NCBI GenBank assembly: GCA_012518475.1
Contig: JAAYSB010000252.1
Span: 1-7,152 of the forward strand
DNA: 7,152 bases
Source of the DNA: Intrasporangiaceae bacterium
Lineage (GTDB): Bacteria; Actinomycetota; Actinomycetes; Actinomycetales; Dermatophilaceae
Direction: 5' to 3'
The translations under genes and the position numbers were made by a program. Shown piece by piece: positions 1 to 5,529 of the stretch; position 1 is the first letter of the stretch, and every line of letters begins with the position of its first letter. Below the pieces are notes generated by a model, which worked only from the letters and a program-made list of their open reading frames with translations, was not told the DNA's origin and made no database searches.

Positions 1-751
1 CGGCGAGGAGCCGGCCCGCCTCGCGGGTGCCGAGCCGGAGGACGCACGCCGCATCCTCGTCGGCGATCTCCGTGGGGATGCCCCGGATCCGTCCGTCCCG
101 CTCGATCACCTGAACTCCTTGCCGGCCGGTGACCGGGCCGGTGAGCTCGACGACGACCGACCGGTCGACCGGGAGACCGGAGGCGACGACGATCCGGCCG
201 AGGGAGGCATACATCCTCGACATGCTCACGGCGGCGGCCGGTGAGTCGAGATCTCCCGGCAGGTCGAGGGTCTCGCGCAGATCCTGTTCGTGGCACCAGA
301 TGTCGAAGCAGCGCAGGCCGAGGAAGTCGACCGCGCTCATCATGCCGAACGGGCTCTCCATCTCGGTCTCGGCCGTGACGTCGTCGGAGCGGAAGGACGC
401 GACCCGGCGGTCGATGACGTCCTCAAGCCGCTGACAGAGCTCGGCGAGGGAGAGGTGGCGGCGGGACTCGATGAGCAGCTCAACGACAGCACCCATGTCG
501 TTGCGGACGTGCGGGCGCTCCTCGATCGTCAGGTCCGGGAGCGGCTCTCCGCCGAATAGCGACTCGAGGGACTCGATGTGGGCGATCTGGGCGAAGACGT
601 CCCAGCCGGGGCACGGGGTGGGGTCGGCGGCGCGCTCGGGCGGACAGGACCGGCCGAGCTCGAGCACGGCCCGGGCCGTCTGCTCGAAGGCGTCGATGAG
701 TCCGTCGAGGTCGGTCGGCGGGGCAGGGGAGAGGAGAGGGCCGGTCACCAT
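1..751 (-). CDS. Mycothiol-dependent maleylpyruvate isomerase (MDMPI/DinB) family protein, 3' end cut by window
   Basis: About 250 residues are visible; the frame is open to base 1, so the C-terminus is missing. The N-terminal half has the MDMPI/DinB four-helix pattern: a CPGWDVFAQIAHIE block at residues 47-60, with His58 as first metal ligand, and a second block RCFDIWCHEQDLRE at 147-160 with His154. In the family, ligands are His, Glu and His with an E-x3-H pair in the second block; here Asp150 occupies the Glu place. The C-terminal part (about 180-250) looks like the usual sterol-carrier-like MDMPI C domain. Characterised members use mycothiol, the actinobacterial thiol, for isomerisation or thiol transfer in the cytoplasm; the substrate of this one is unknown. 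The ATG at 751 is chosen because no Shine-Dalgarno precedes it but a TAGGTT hexamer ends 6 nt upstream, the spacing of a leaderless mRNA. It stands alone, separated from the upstream gene by hairpins. The family call is firm; the specific activity is not. Confidence 0.85.
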   Translation of the reverse strand, partial: MVTGPLLSPAPPTDLDGLIDAFEQTARAVLELGRSCPPERAADPTPCPGWDVFAQIAHIESLESLFGGEPLPDLTIEERPHVRNDMGAVVELLIESRRHLSLAELCQRLEDVIDRRVASFRSDDVTAETEMESPFGMMSAVDFLGLRCFDIWCHEQDLRETLDLPGDLDSPAAAVSMSRMYASLGRIVVASGLPVDRSVVVELTGPVTGRQGVQVIERDGRIRGIPTEIADEDAACVLRLGTREAGRLLA

Positions 752-757
752 GCCACA

Positions 758-763
758 AACCTA
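758..763 (-). promoter_or_regulatory. Putative -10 element of a leaderless promoter
   Basis: On the minus strand the sequence reads TAGGTT, then six bases (TGTGGC), then the ATG at 751. TAGGTT fits the actinobacterial TANNNT -10 consensus, and the spacing puts the transcription start on the A of ATG. No convincing -35 hexamer is seen; the nearest candidate is GCGACA at 783-788, with a 19-nt spacer. Leaderless transcripts are common in actinobacteria. This also explains why no ribosome binding site is present. Confidence 0.5.
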
Positions 764-848
764 GTGGGGGACAGCGAGGTCCTGTCGCCCGCTCCACGCA
801 GTGTCGTCTGCTCCAGGAGGCGCGGGATATGCGTGCCGGGGGATGACA

Positions 849-882
849 GAGCCGCAGCCACCTGGTGGGGTGGCTGCGGCTC
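849..882 (-). terminator. Strong hairpin downstream of the acyl-CoA dehydrogenase gene
   Basis: A perfect 14-bp stem (849-862 with 869-882) closes a 6-nt loop; most pairs are G-C. On the minus strand it lies about 35 nt past the stop codon of the acyl-CoA dehydrogenase gene and before the start of the next minus-strand gene. No U-tract follows; this is usual for actinobacterial terminators, which often lack one. It most likely ends the dehydrogenase transcript and insulates the gene at 751. Confidence 0.7.
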
Positions 883-891
883 CGTGGAGGT

Positions 892-912
892 CGGGGTCCT
901 TGTGGGACCCCG
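892..912 (-). terminator. First of two tandem hairpins after the acyl-CoA dehydrogenase stop codon
   Basis: An 8-bp perfect stem (CGGGGTCC at 892-899 with 905-912) with a 5-nt loop begins 5 nt past the stop codon at 918-920. Together with the longer hairpin at 849-882 it forms a tandem terminator. It could also protect the 3' end of the mRNA from exonucleases. Confidence 0.5.
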
Positions 913-917
913 GAGCA

Positions 918-2792
918 TCAGAAGGCCGACTCGGGGACGTCCATGAGGTCGTTGTCGGTGGCCTCGGCCATCGCCCGCTCGGCGGCGAGGCGGGGGAGGA
1001 CCTGACGGGCGTAGAAGCGGGCAGCCGCGACCTTGCCGGTGTAGAAGTCCTTGTCCTTCTCGCTCACGGTGCCGGCGAGAGCATCGAGGGCGACCTCGGC
1101 CTGGCGGAGCAGAAGCCAGCCGACGACGAGGTCACCGGCGCCCAGGAGGAACCGGGTCGTGTTCTGGCCGACCTTGTAGAGGTTGCGCACGTCGCCACCC
1201 TCGGCCCGCGGGTCGGACTTCATGAGGGAGTCGACCATGGTGCCGAGGATGCCCTGGACCGAGTCCAGGCCCTCACCGAGCAGCTCCTTCTCGCGGTCGA
1301 GCGCGCCACCGTGGGTGCCGGCGTTCTTCGCGACCTCCTGGATCTGGCCGGCGATGAGTCCGAGGGACTCGGCCTGGTCCTTGATGATCTTGCGGAAGAA
1401 GAAGTCCATGCCCTGGATCGCGGTCGTGCCCTCATAGAGGGTGTCGATCTTCGCGTCGCGGACGTACTGCTCGATCGGGTACTCCTGGAGGAAGCCGGAG
1501 CCCCCGAGGGTCTGGAGGGACTCGGAGCCGAGGAGCACCCAGGCGCGCTCGGAGCCGAGGCCCTTGACGATCGGCAGGAGAAGGTCGTTGACGCGCGAGG
1601 CGATCTCGCCGTGCGTGCCACGCTCGAGCTTCTCGGTGCCGGCCTCGAAGACGCCCATCTCGACGGCGTCCTGCTGGGTCGCGGTGAAGAGGACGAGCGC
1701 CCGCAGGCCCTCCGCATACGCCTTCTGCAGCATGAGGCTGCGGCGCACGTCGGGGTGGTGGGTGATCGTCACGCGCGGGGCGGACTTGTCGGTCATCTGG
1801 GTGAGGTCGGCGCCCTGGACGCGCGCCTTGGCGTACTCGAGGGCGTTGAGGTAGCCGGTCGAGAGGGTCGCGATCGCCTTGGTGCCGACGAGCATCCGGG
1901 CATTCTCGATGACGTGGAACATCTGGGCGATGCCGTCATGGACGTCGCCGAAGAGCGTTCCGACTGCGGGGCGCTCGCCGCCGAAGGTGAGCTCGCAGGT
2001 CGTGGAGACCTTCAGGCCCATCTTCTTCTCGACATTGGTGACGTAGACGCCGTTGCGCTCGCCGAGCTCCCCGGTCTCGAGGTCGACGTCGTACTTGGAC
2101 AGGACGAAGAGGGACAGGCCCTTGGTGCCGGCGCCGGCGCCCTCGGGGCGGGCGAGGACGAAGTGGACGACGTTGTCGACCATGTCGGACTCGGCGCTGG
2201 TGATGAAGCGCTTGACCCCCTCGATGCGCCAGGTGCCGTCACCGTTGTCGATCGCCTTGGTGCGGCCCGCGCCGACGTCCGAGCCGGCGTCCGGCTCGGT
2301 GAGCACCATCGTGCAGTGCCAGCCCTTCTCGATGATCCACTTCGCGAGCTTCTTCTGGTCCTCGTTGCCGTAGAGGTGCATGAGCTTGGCGAAGGAGTAG
2401 GACGCGGCGAACATCGCGACGGCGGGGTTGGCGCCGAGGATCATCTCGTTCATCGCCCAGCGGAAGCTGGCCGGGGCGACCGTGCCGCCGAGCTCGGCGG
2501 GGACGTCGATGTTCCAGAAGCCGGACTCGCGGTAGGCGTCGAAGGACTTCTTGAACGACTCCGGCATGGTGACCTCCTGGGTCACCGGGTCGTAGACCGG
2601 CGGGTTGCGATCGGCGTCGGTGAAGGACTCCGCGATCTCGTTCTCGGCGAGGCGGGCCATCTCCTTGAGCATCTCGCGCGCCGTCTCGGTGTCGAGGTCG
2701 GCGAACGGGCCCTGACCGAACACCTCGCCCCGGCCGAAGACCTCGAAGAGGTTGAACTCGATGTCGCGCAGGTTGGCCTTGTAGTGGCCCAT
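918..2792 (-). CDS. fadE5: Acyl-CoA dehydrogenase, FadE5 type
   Basis: This 624-residue flavoprotein should catalyse the first step of fatty-acid beta-oxidation, FAD-dependent alpha,beta-dehydrogenation of acyl-CoA, passing electrons to electron-transfer flavoprotein. It matches mycobacterial FadE5 along its length as I remember that protein, beginning with MGHYKANLRD and FNLFEVFG, a hallmark of this long subclass (classical members are about 380-400 residues). Visible parts: N-terminal helical domain to about 160; the FAD/substrate segment MVLTEPDAGSDVG at 162-174; the middle beta-domain to about 280; the helical domain with SLQTLGGSGFLQEYPIEQ at 425-442 and IDTLYEGTTAIQ, whose Glu454 is the expected catalytic base; then an extra C-terminal helical domain (about 475-605). 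The start at 2792 is preferred over an in-frame ATG nine codons upstream because AAGGAGAA (2796-2803 on this strand) sits a few bases before it and homology begins there. It is monocistronic, with its own upstream operator-like palindrome and downstream tandem hairpins. Nothing looks damaged. Confidence 0.95.
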   Translation of the reverse strand: MGHYKANLRDIEFNLFEVFGRGEVFGQGPFADLDTETAREMLKEMARLAENEIAESFTDADRNPPVYDPVTQEVTMPESFKKSFDAYRESGFWNIDVPAELGGTVAPASFRWAMNEMILGANPAVAMFAASYSFAKLMHLYGNEDQKKLAKWIIEKGWHCTMVLTEPDAGSDVGAGRTKAIDNGDGTWRIEGVKRFITSAESDMVDNVVHFVLARPEGAGAGTKGLSLFVLSKYDVDLETGELGERNGVYVTNVEKKMGLKVSTTCELTFGGERPAVGTLFGDVHDGIAQMFHVIENARMLVGTKAIATLSTGYLNALEYAKARVQGADLTQMTDKSAPRVTITHHPDVRRSLMLQKAYAEGLRALVLFTATQQDAVEMGVFEAGTEKLERGTHGEIASRVNDLLLPIVKGLGSERAWVLLGSESLQTLGGSGFLQEYPIEQYVRDAKIDTLYEGTTAIQGMDFFFRKIIKDQAESLGLIAGQIQEVAKNAGTHGGALDREKELLGEGLDSVQGILGTMVDSLMKSDPRAEGGDVRNLYKVGQNTTRFLLGAGDLVVGWLLLRQAEVALDALAGTVSEKDKDFYTGKVAAARFYARQVLPRLAAERAMAEATDNDLMDVPESAF

Positions 2793-2847
2793 GGCTTCTC
2801 CTTCGGTGCAGCGGTGCACGGCGTGCAGAACGCATTGTGAGCGCAGG

Positions 2848-2861
2848 TAAGCGCCCGCTTA
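2848..2861. promoter_or_regulatory. TetR-type operator-like palindrome upstream of fadE5
   Basis: TAAGCG-CC-CGCTTA is an inverted repeat with perfect 6-bp arms and a 2-nt spacer, 55 nt upstream of the fadE5 start codon. Palindromes built on TAAGCG/CGCTTA are typical of TetR-family repressor sites near lipid-catabolism genes in actinobacteria (general knowledge, not a search). A weak -10-like CACAAT (2834-2839, minus strand) lies just downstream, so a bound repressor would cover the -35 and spacer region. No regulator gene is in the window. Acyl-CoA-responsive repression of fadE5 is an inference. Confidence 0.5.
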
Positions 2862-2974
2862 GTTCCAGTGTCGGGGCACCCGCCGCTCCGGGGCAAGGCT
2901 CAGCCGTGTGGCATCCGCCACCTTGACCTGCACCTCAGAACGCGGTCACGACAAGACGCTTGGTCCCGAACGGG
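2862..2974. other. Intergenic DNA between the effector cluster and fadE5
   Basis: No convincing gene is seen here. The only structure noticed is a short hairpin (GTGGC at 2908-2912 with GCCAC at 2917-2921, 4-nt loop), which could be a weak terminator for the minus-strand cluster ending at 2975, but five base pairs are little evidence. A short plus-strand ORF crossing this stretch has no Shine-Dalgarno and no recognisable sequence, so it is not called. Confidence 0.4.
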
Positions 2975-3088
2975 TTATCCGACGACGCCGTCCCAGACTC
3001 CCCGGATCCCCACCGGTGTTCGCAGCTGCTTCCTCAGCACGTTCTCGATGACCCGAGGGTGACCTCCGGCGGCGTCGTTGCGGATCAC
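2975..3088 (-). CDS. Possible 37-residue small protein, GTGA-overlapping
   Basis: A GTG at 3086-3088 overlaps the TGA of the preceding membrane-protein gene in a GTGA arrangement and opens a frame of 37 residues ending in TAA at 2975-2977. An in-frame ATG at 3095-3097 would add three residues. The product is basic in the middle and aliphatic, with PRVIENVLRKQLRTPVG followed by IRGVWDGVVG. Most codons (about 80%) end in G or C, as in real genes here. The only ribosome-binding signal is a weak GGCGGGA. I do not recognise the family. Overlapping starts of this type mark translational coupling in the same cluster (also at 5021-5024 and 4565-4568), which is the main reason to list it. It could equally be a chance frame or a remnant of a longer gene. 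Confidence 0.35.
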   Translation of the reverse strand: MIRNDAAGGHPRVIENVLRKQLRTPVGIRGVWDGVVG

Positions 3089-3396
3089 TCCCGCCATTCT
3101 CTCTGCGGCCGGTCCGGGTCGGCCAGGTCGCGCGCCAGATCCTCCCGCGCCGAGTCCAGCTCAGCAGCCGAGCGGCGGAGCCGTATCAGCTCTCTCAGGA
3201 GCCAGACGCCGCTGGCTCCGACGAAGAGGAAGAGCGGCACGAGGAGATAGATGCTCGCGCCACGGGATCCCTGCGCGAAGGCGAGCACCCCGAGCAGCGC
3301 CAGGCCGAAGCCGACGACGGTCGCGATCACGGCGGCAGCCCAGAGGACGGTGACCTGCGAGCCGGTGACCCGGGGCGGGGGCGTGCGACCTGTCAT
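3085..3396 (-). CDS. Small two-helix membrane protein, candidate immunity protein
   Basis: The product has 103 residues. Two hydrophobic segments are clear: about 16-42 (VTVLWAAAVIATVVGFGLAL and following) and about 49-68 (IYLLVPLFLFVGASGVWLLR), joined by a short polar turn, so both ends probably face the cytoplasm. The tail, 69-103, is highly charged (RLRRSAAELDSAREDLARDL) and likely helical. There is no signal peptide cleavage site and no recognised domain. It lies 67 nt downstream of the glycine-zipper WXG protein gene and on the same strand. In secreted-toxin cassettes the gene after the effector commonly encodes immunity, and membrane-active toxins are usually countered by small integral membrane proteins; that role is inferred from position and topology only. 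No good Shine-Dalgarno precedes the ATG at 3396, so the start is moderately certain. A longer open frame running upstream to 3900 is a shadow of the neighbouring gene. Confidence 0.7.
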   Translation of the reverse strand: MTGRTPPPRVTGSQVTVLWAAAVIATVVGFGLALLGVLAFAQGSRGASIYLLVPLFLFVGASGVWLLRELIRLRRSAAELDSAREDLARDLADPDRPQREWRE

Positions 3397-3463
3397 GACA
3401 GTCGAGTATCGCGTGCTGCACAACCCGAAGGGCTCGGCCGCGCTTGCCGGTGTGCTGACGGGG

Positions 3464-4568
3464 TCATCCGAACAGGGCGTCCCAGGCGCCCGTGGCGAGA
3501 TCGCCGATGGCGGAGCCGACCTCCTGGACGGCGTCGACGCCGGCCTCCCAGGCCTCGCTGACAGCGGTGACGCCGTTCTCCCACAGGGCGTCGATCGCGC
3601 CGGAGGTGAAGGCCCCGACGACCGTGCCGACGATGGCCCCGCCGATGATGCCGACGACGGTTCCGGCCGGGCCGCCGATGAAGGTGCCGATGACGGCTCC
3701 GGTTGCCGCGCCCGAGGCTGCTCCGGCGAGGAAGCCGCCGACGTTCGACGTGATGGCCTGCCCGACCGACTCCCCGTCCTGGATGTCCTGATAGATCCCG
3801 TACCCGGTCGCGAGCACGCCGAAGATCCCGAGCGCGCGTCCGATGTTCCGCGGGAGCCCGCCCGTCCGGTGCCGCTCCCGATAGGTCCGGGCGTCGGCAT
3901 CGTGCTGGTTGATCCGTCGCCACAGGTCGTCCCACTCGGTCGCGCTCAGGCGGGCCCCGACTCCGCTGCGGGCGGTGTTCCGCAGGCGTGCGGCCTCGTC
4001 CAGGTGCCAGGTCGCCTGGGCGCGCAGGATGGGTGCGACCCGCAGGACCAGCGCTGCGGAGATCCCGGCGGTGAGGAACTCGGCAGCAAGACCGACGAGG
4101 GTGGTGTCGTGGGTCTCCGACGTCGCTGCCGTGCTGTCGATGAGGCCGACGAGGCGGCGGATGATCTCGTCGGCGTCGATGCAGGCCAGCGCGAAGGCGT
4201 CGACCTTGGCGTTCTGGGTGGTGACCTGGGTGGTGAGGGCGTTCCACTCGCTCACGACGTCCGCCGGAGCATCGGGACCCGGTGGGCTGCCGTGCAGGAC
4301 CAGGCGCTGACCGGGGTTGACGATGACATCCCCGACGATGCTGAGGCCGGCACCGCGGGCGGTCGAGCGCACGTCGGCCAGGTCACGCTGAGCGGTCTCG
4401 AAGCCGTCGGCGAGGTCATCGACCTGGGTCCGGACCAGACCTGCTATCCGTTGGGCCTCATCGGCGGAGGATCCCAGGGTGCGGGCCCGTTCGACGAAAG
4501 CGTCGCTGGCCGGACCGCTCCAGACCGCGGACCCGTCGCGCCGTGAGGTGGGTGTCGAGGTCGGTCAT
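3464..4568 (-). CDS. WXG-containing, glycine-zipper protein, putative type VII secretion effector (frameshifted near its start)
   Basis: If one base is skipped between the ATG at 4568 and about 4530, this encodes about 367 residues. The ATG overlaps the stop of the upstream partner gene (ATGA), but its own frame ends after 37 codons. The homologous-looking frame, open from 4564 to 3464, starts with AVWSGPASDAFVERARTL, a W-x-G turn between helices as in WXG100/LXG secretion domains, then long amphipathic helices to about residue 235. Next comes a glycine zipper in which glycine occurs at eleven positions exactly four apart (bases 3614-3736), then an amphipathic Trp/Ala tail to the C-terminus (VSEAWEAGVDAVQEVGSAIG). 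No enzymatic toxin domain is visible. Glycine zippers insert or oligomerise in membranes, as in the streptococcal LXG toxin TelE. I see no YxxxD/E export signal. A shorter product from a GTG at 4372 is possible but would lose the WXG region. The effector role is inference; the coding frame itself is well supported. Confidence 0.7.
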
Positions 4569-4852
4569 GACTCGGGTCCTGTGATGAGGAACGACTCCGC
4601 GGCGTCCTGGTCGGTGAGTGAAGAGGTGTCGGCGCACTCGACGACGGTCTCGCCGATGATCTTGGCCTCGACGACGAGGTCGGCCCCGGTGGTGCAGAAC
4701 CGCGAGATCATCCGCTCGATGAGGGGACCGGCCATCCCGTAGTCCCCCGAGGGTGTCCCGTTGCCGAGCGCGTCGAGGTCGTCGCCGTCGGTGATGAGTC
4801 GCTCGCCCACCCGCGTCAGCGCGCCCGGGTCGACGGAGAAGCTGTCGGTCAT
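4565..4852 (-). CDS. EspC/WXG100-like small secretion partner protein
   Basis: This 95-residue protein starts MTDSFSVDPGALTRVGERLI, the pattern of the EspC-like family (S-x-V-D-P-x-A-L followed by an amphipathic helix), small alpha-helical hairpin proteins exported by type VII (ESX) systems or escorting effectors to them. A glycine-rich turn at 30-42 is followed by a second helix (about 43-75) and a polar acidic tail. The turn lacks a canonical W-x-G, and the single Tyr38 does not form a YxxxD/E signal, so it may be a chaperone-like partner (as Lap proteins are for LXG toxins) rather than an exported substrate. The ATG at 4852 is chosen over a start six codons upstream because GGAGG lies 8 nt before it. 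It follows the preceding gene after 4 nt and its TGA overlaps the ATG of the large WXG protein. Family assignment is by pattern and context. Confidence 0.7.
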   Translation of the reverse strand: MTDSFSVDPGALTRVGERLITDGDDLDALGNGTPSGDYGMAGPLIERMISRFCTTGADLVVEAKIIGETVVECADTSSLTDQDAAESFLITGPES

Positions 4853-4856
4853 CGCC

Positions 4857-5024
4857 CTAGTCCTCCACACCGGTGACGGTCAGTGCGCGGTCCAGGACGA
4901 CCTCATCGAACGAGGCCGCCTCCCGCAGCTCGGTGAGCCGCGCCGTGTCGACGACGACCCAGGGGTAGCCCCGGCCGAGGAACCCCTCCAGACGCGCGAC
5001 GCTGGAGAAGAGGGGGAAGATCAC
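4857..5024 (-). CDS. 55-residue SseB-like half-domain protein
   Basis: The GTG at 5022-5024 overlaps the TGA of the preceding gene (GTGA), with a GGGGAG purine tract immediately upstream. The product begins VIFPLFSSVARLEGFLGRGY and continues PWVVVDTARLTELREA. This is the pattern of the middle of an SseB-type domain (a strand ending in a Thr/Ser, a helix with LEG, G-x-PW, a strand, then T-A-x-L). Fifty-five residues are about half a usual SseB N-terminal domain, and the first strand is absent. It resembles the core of its upstream neighbour, suggesting tandem duplication with truncation. Its four-base overlap upstream and 4-nt gap to the EspC-like gene make co-translation likely. Function is unknown; possible roles are a helper to the neighbour or an immunity/chaperone element of the secretion cassette. 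Confidence 0.65.
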   Translation of the reverse strand: MIFPLFSSVARLEGFLGRGYPWVVVDTARLTELREAASFDEVVLDRALTVTGVED

Positions 5025-5392
5025 ACTCCCCTCTCGGTGCGCAGATAAGCGATGGTCGCGTCCTCGAGGCGCTCGACATGCTGGAGACAGGGTGCGAACG
5101 CCAGGGGAGGCAGGGCTCCGGCCGGCGGCGGGTCGCCCGGGATCCTCTGTTCCTCCGGTTTCGGGACGTCGGTGACGATGAGGTCGACGGGGTGCTCGCG
5201 GAGCACCTCCTCGAGCTGTTCGGCGGTGAGGAGGGTCCAGGGCTGCCCGGCCCCGCACCCCTCGAGCAGCTGGTCGAGGGTGGTGTAGGTGATCAGCGCC
5301 TCCTGGCCCGTGCGGGTCGTGCGGTACTGAAGCTCCGGCGTGCCGTCCGCCGCCGCAGTGCAGGGCAGATAGAGGAAGGGCGGTGCGGTCAA
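5021..5392 (-). CDS. SseB/SAV_915-like domain protein
   Basis: From the chosen start the product has 123 residues: an N-terminal strand (APPFLYLPCT, about 3-12), a central LITYTTLDQLLEGCGAGQPW (about 33-52) typical of SseB/SAV_915-like domains, a helix (TAEQLEEVLREH), a further strand DLIVTDVP (about 70-77), a Pro-rich linker and a C-terminal helix (LEDATIAYLRTERGV). No signal peptide or membrane segment is present, so it is probably cytoplasmic. The start is uncertain: the TTG at 5390-5392 has GAGGGGG 8 nt upstream and gives a normal distance to the first strand, whereas the GTG at 5441-5443 would add 17 unconserved-looking residues, has no ribosome binding site and overlaps a TACGGT possible -10 box (5442-5447). 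This is the first gene of the minus-strand cluster. The role in the cluster is unknown. Confidence 0.7.
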   Translation of the reverse strand: MTAPPFLYLPCTAAADGTPELQYRTTRTGQEALITYTTLDQLLEGCGAGQPWTLLTAEQLEEVLREHPVDLIVTDVPKPEEQRIPGDPPPAGALPPLAFAPCLQHVERLEDATIAYLRTERGV

Positions 5393-5441
5393 CGGTGTGT
5401 CCCCCTCGGGTGTCGTCCAGCCGGATCCCAAGTCGTGGTCC

Positions 5442-5447
5442 ACCGTA
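5442..5447 (-). promoter_or_regulatory. Possible -10 box for the secretion-effector cluster
   Basis: TACGGT on the minus strand matches the TANNNT -10 pattern and would place the transcription start near 5435, about 43 nt before the TTG start at 5392. No clear -35 is visible at the usual distance. It lies in the 137-bp divergent region shared with the plus-strand YdeI-like gene. In high-GC DNA such hexamers are not rare, so this is tentative. Confidence 0.25.
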
Positions 5448-5529
5448 CGTGCGCGCGCGCTGCGCCGACATGGGGAGGACTCCCCCTCCGGAGCGAGCGG
5501 GAGCGGACCGACTCTGGGAGGATCCGGCC

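Noticed and set aside
480..797. A 105-codon minus-strand open frame near the first gene
   Set aside because: It overlaps the maleylpyruvate isomerase family gene on the same strand in another frame and is a Pro/Arg-rich shadow.
801..2840. A 679-codon plus-strand open frame
   Set aside because: It is antisense to the well-supported FadE5 gene. Long antisense frames arise from high GC third-position bias; the product is an Asp/Glu/Gly/Leu-rich sequence with no family pattern.
2900..3060. Possible tRNA or small RNA in the gap before fadE5
   Set aside because: No cloverleaf arms or T-loop consensus could be formed on either strand; only a 5-bp hairpin was found.
2868..3062. A 64-codon plus-strand frame in the intergenic stretch
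   Set aside because: No Shine-Dalgarno, no recognisable sequence, and it overlaps the candidate small minus-strand ORF.
3251..4546. A 431-codon plus-strand open frame
   Set aside because: It is antisense to the glycine-zipper protein and the small membrane protein, whose helices and motifs are coherent. The antisense product is low-complexity Asp/Gly/Ala-rich.
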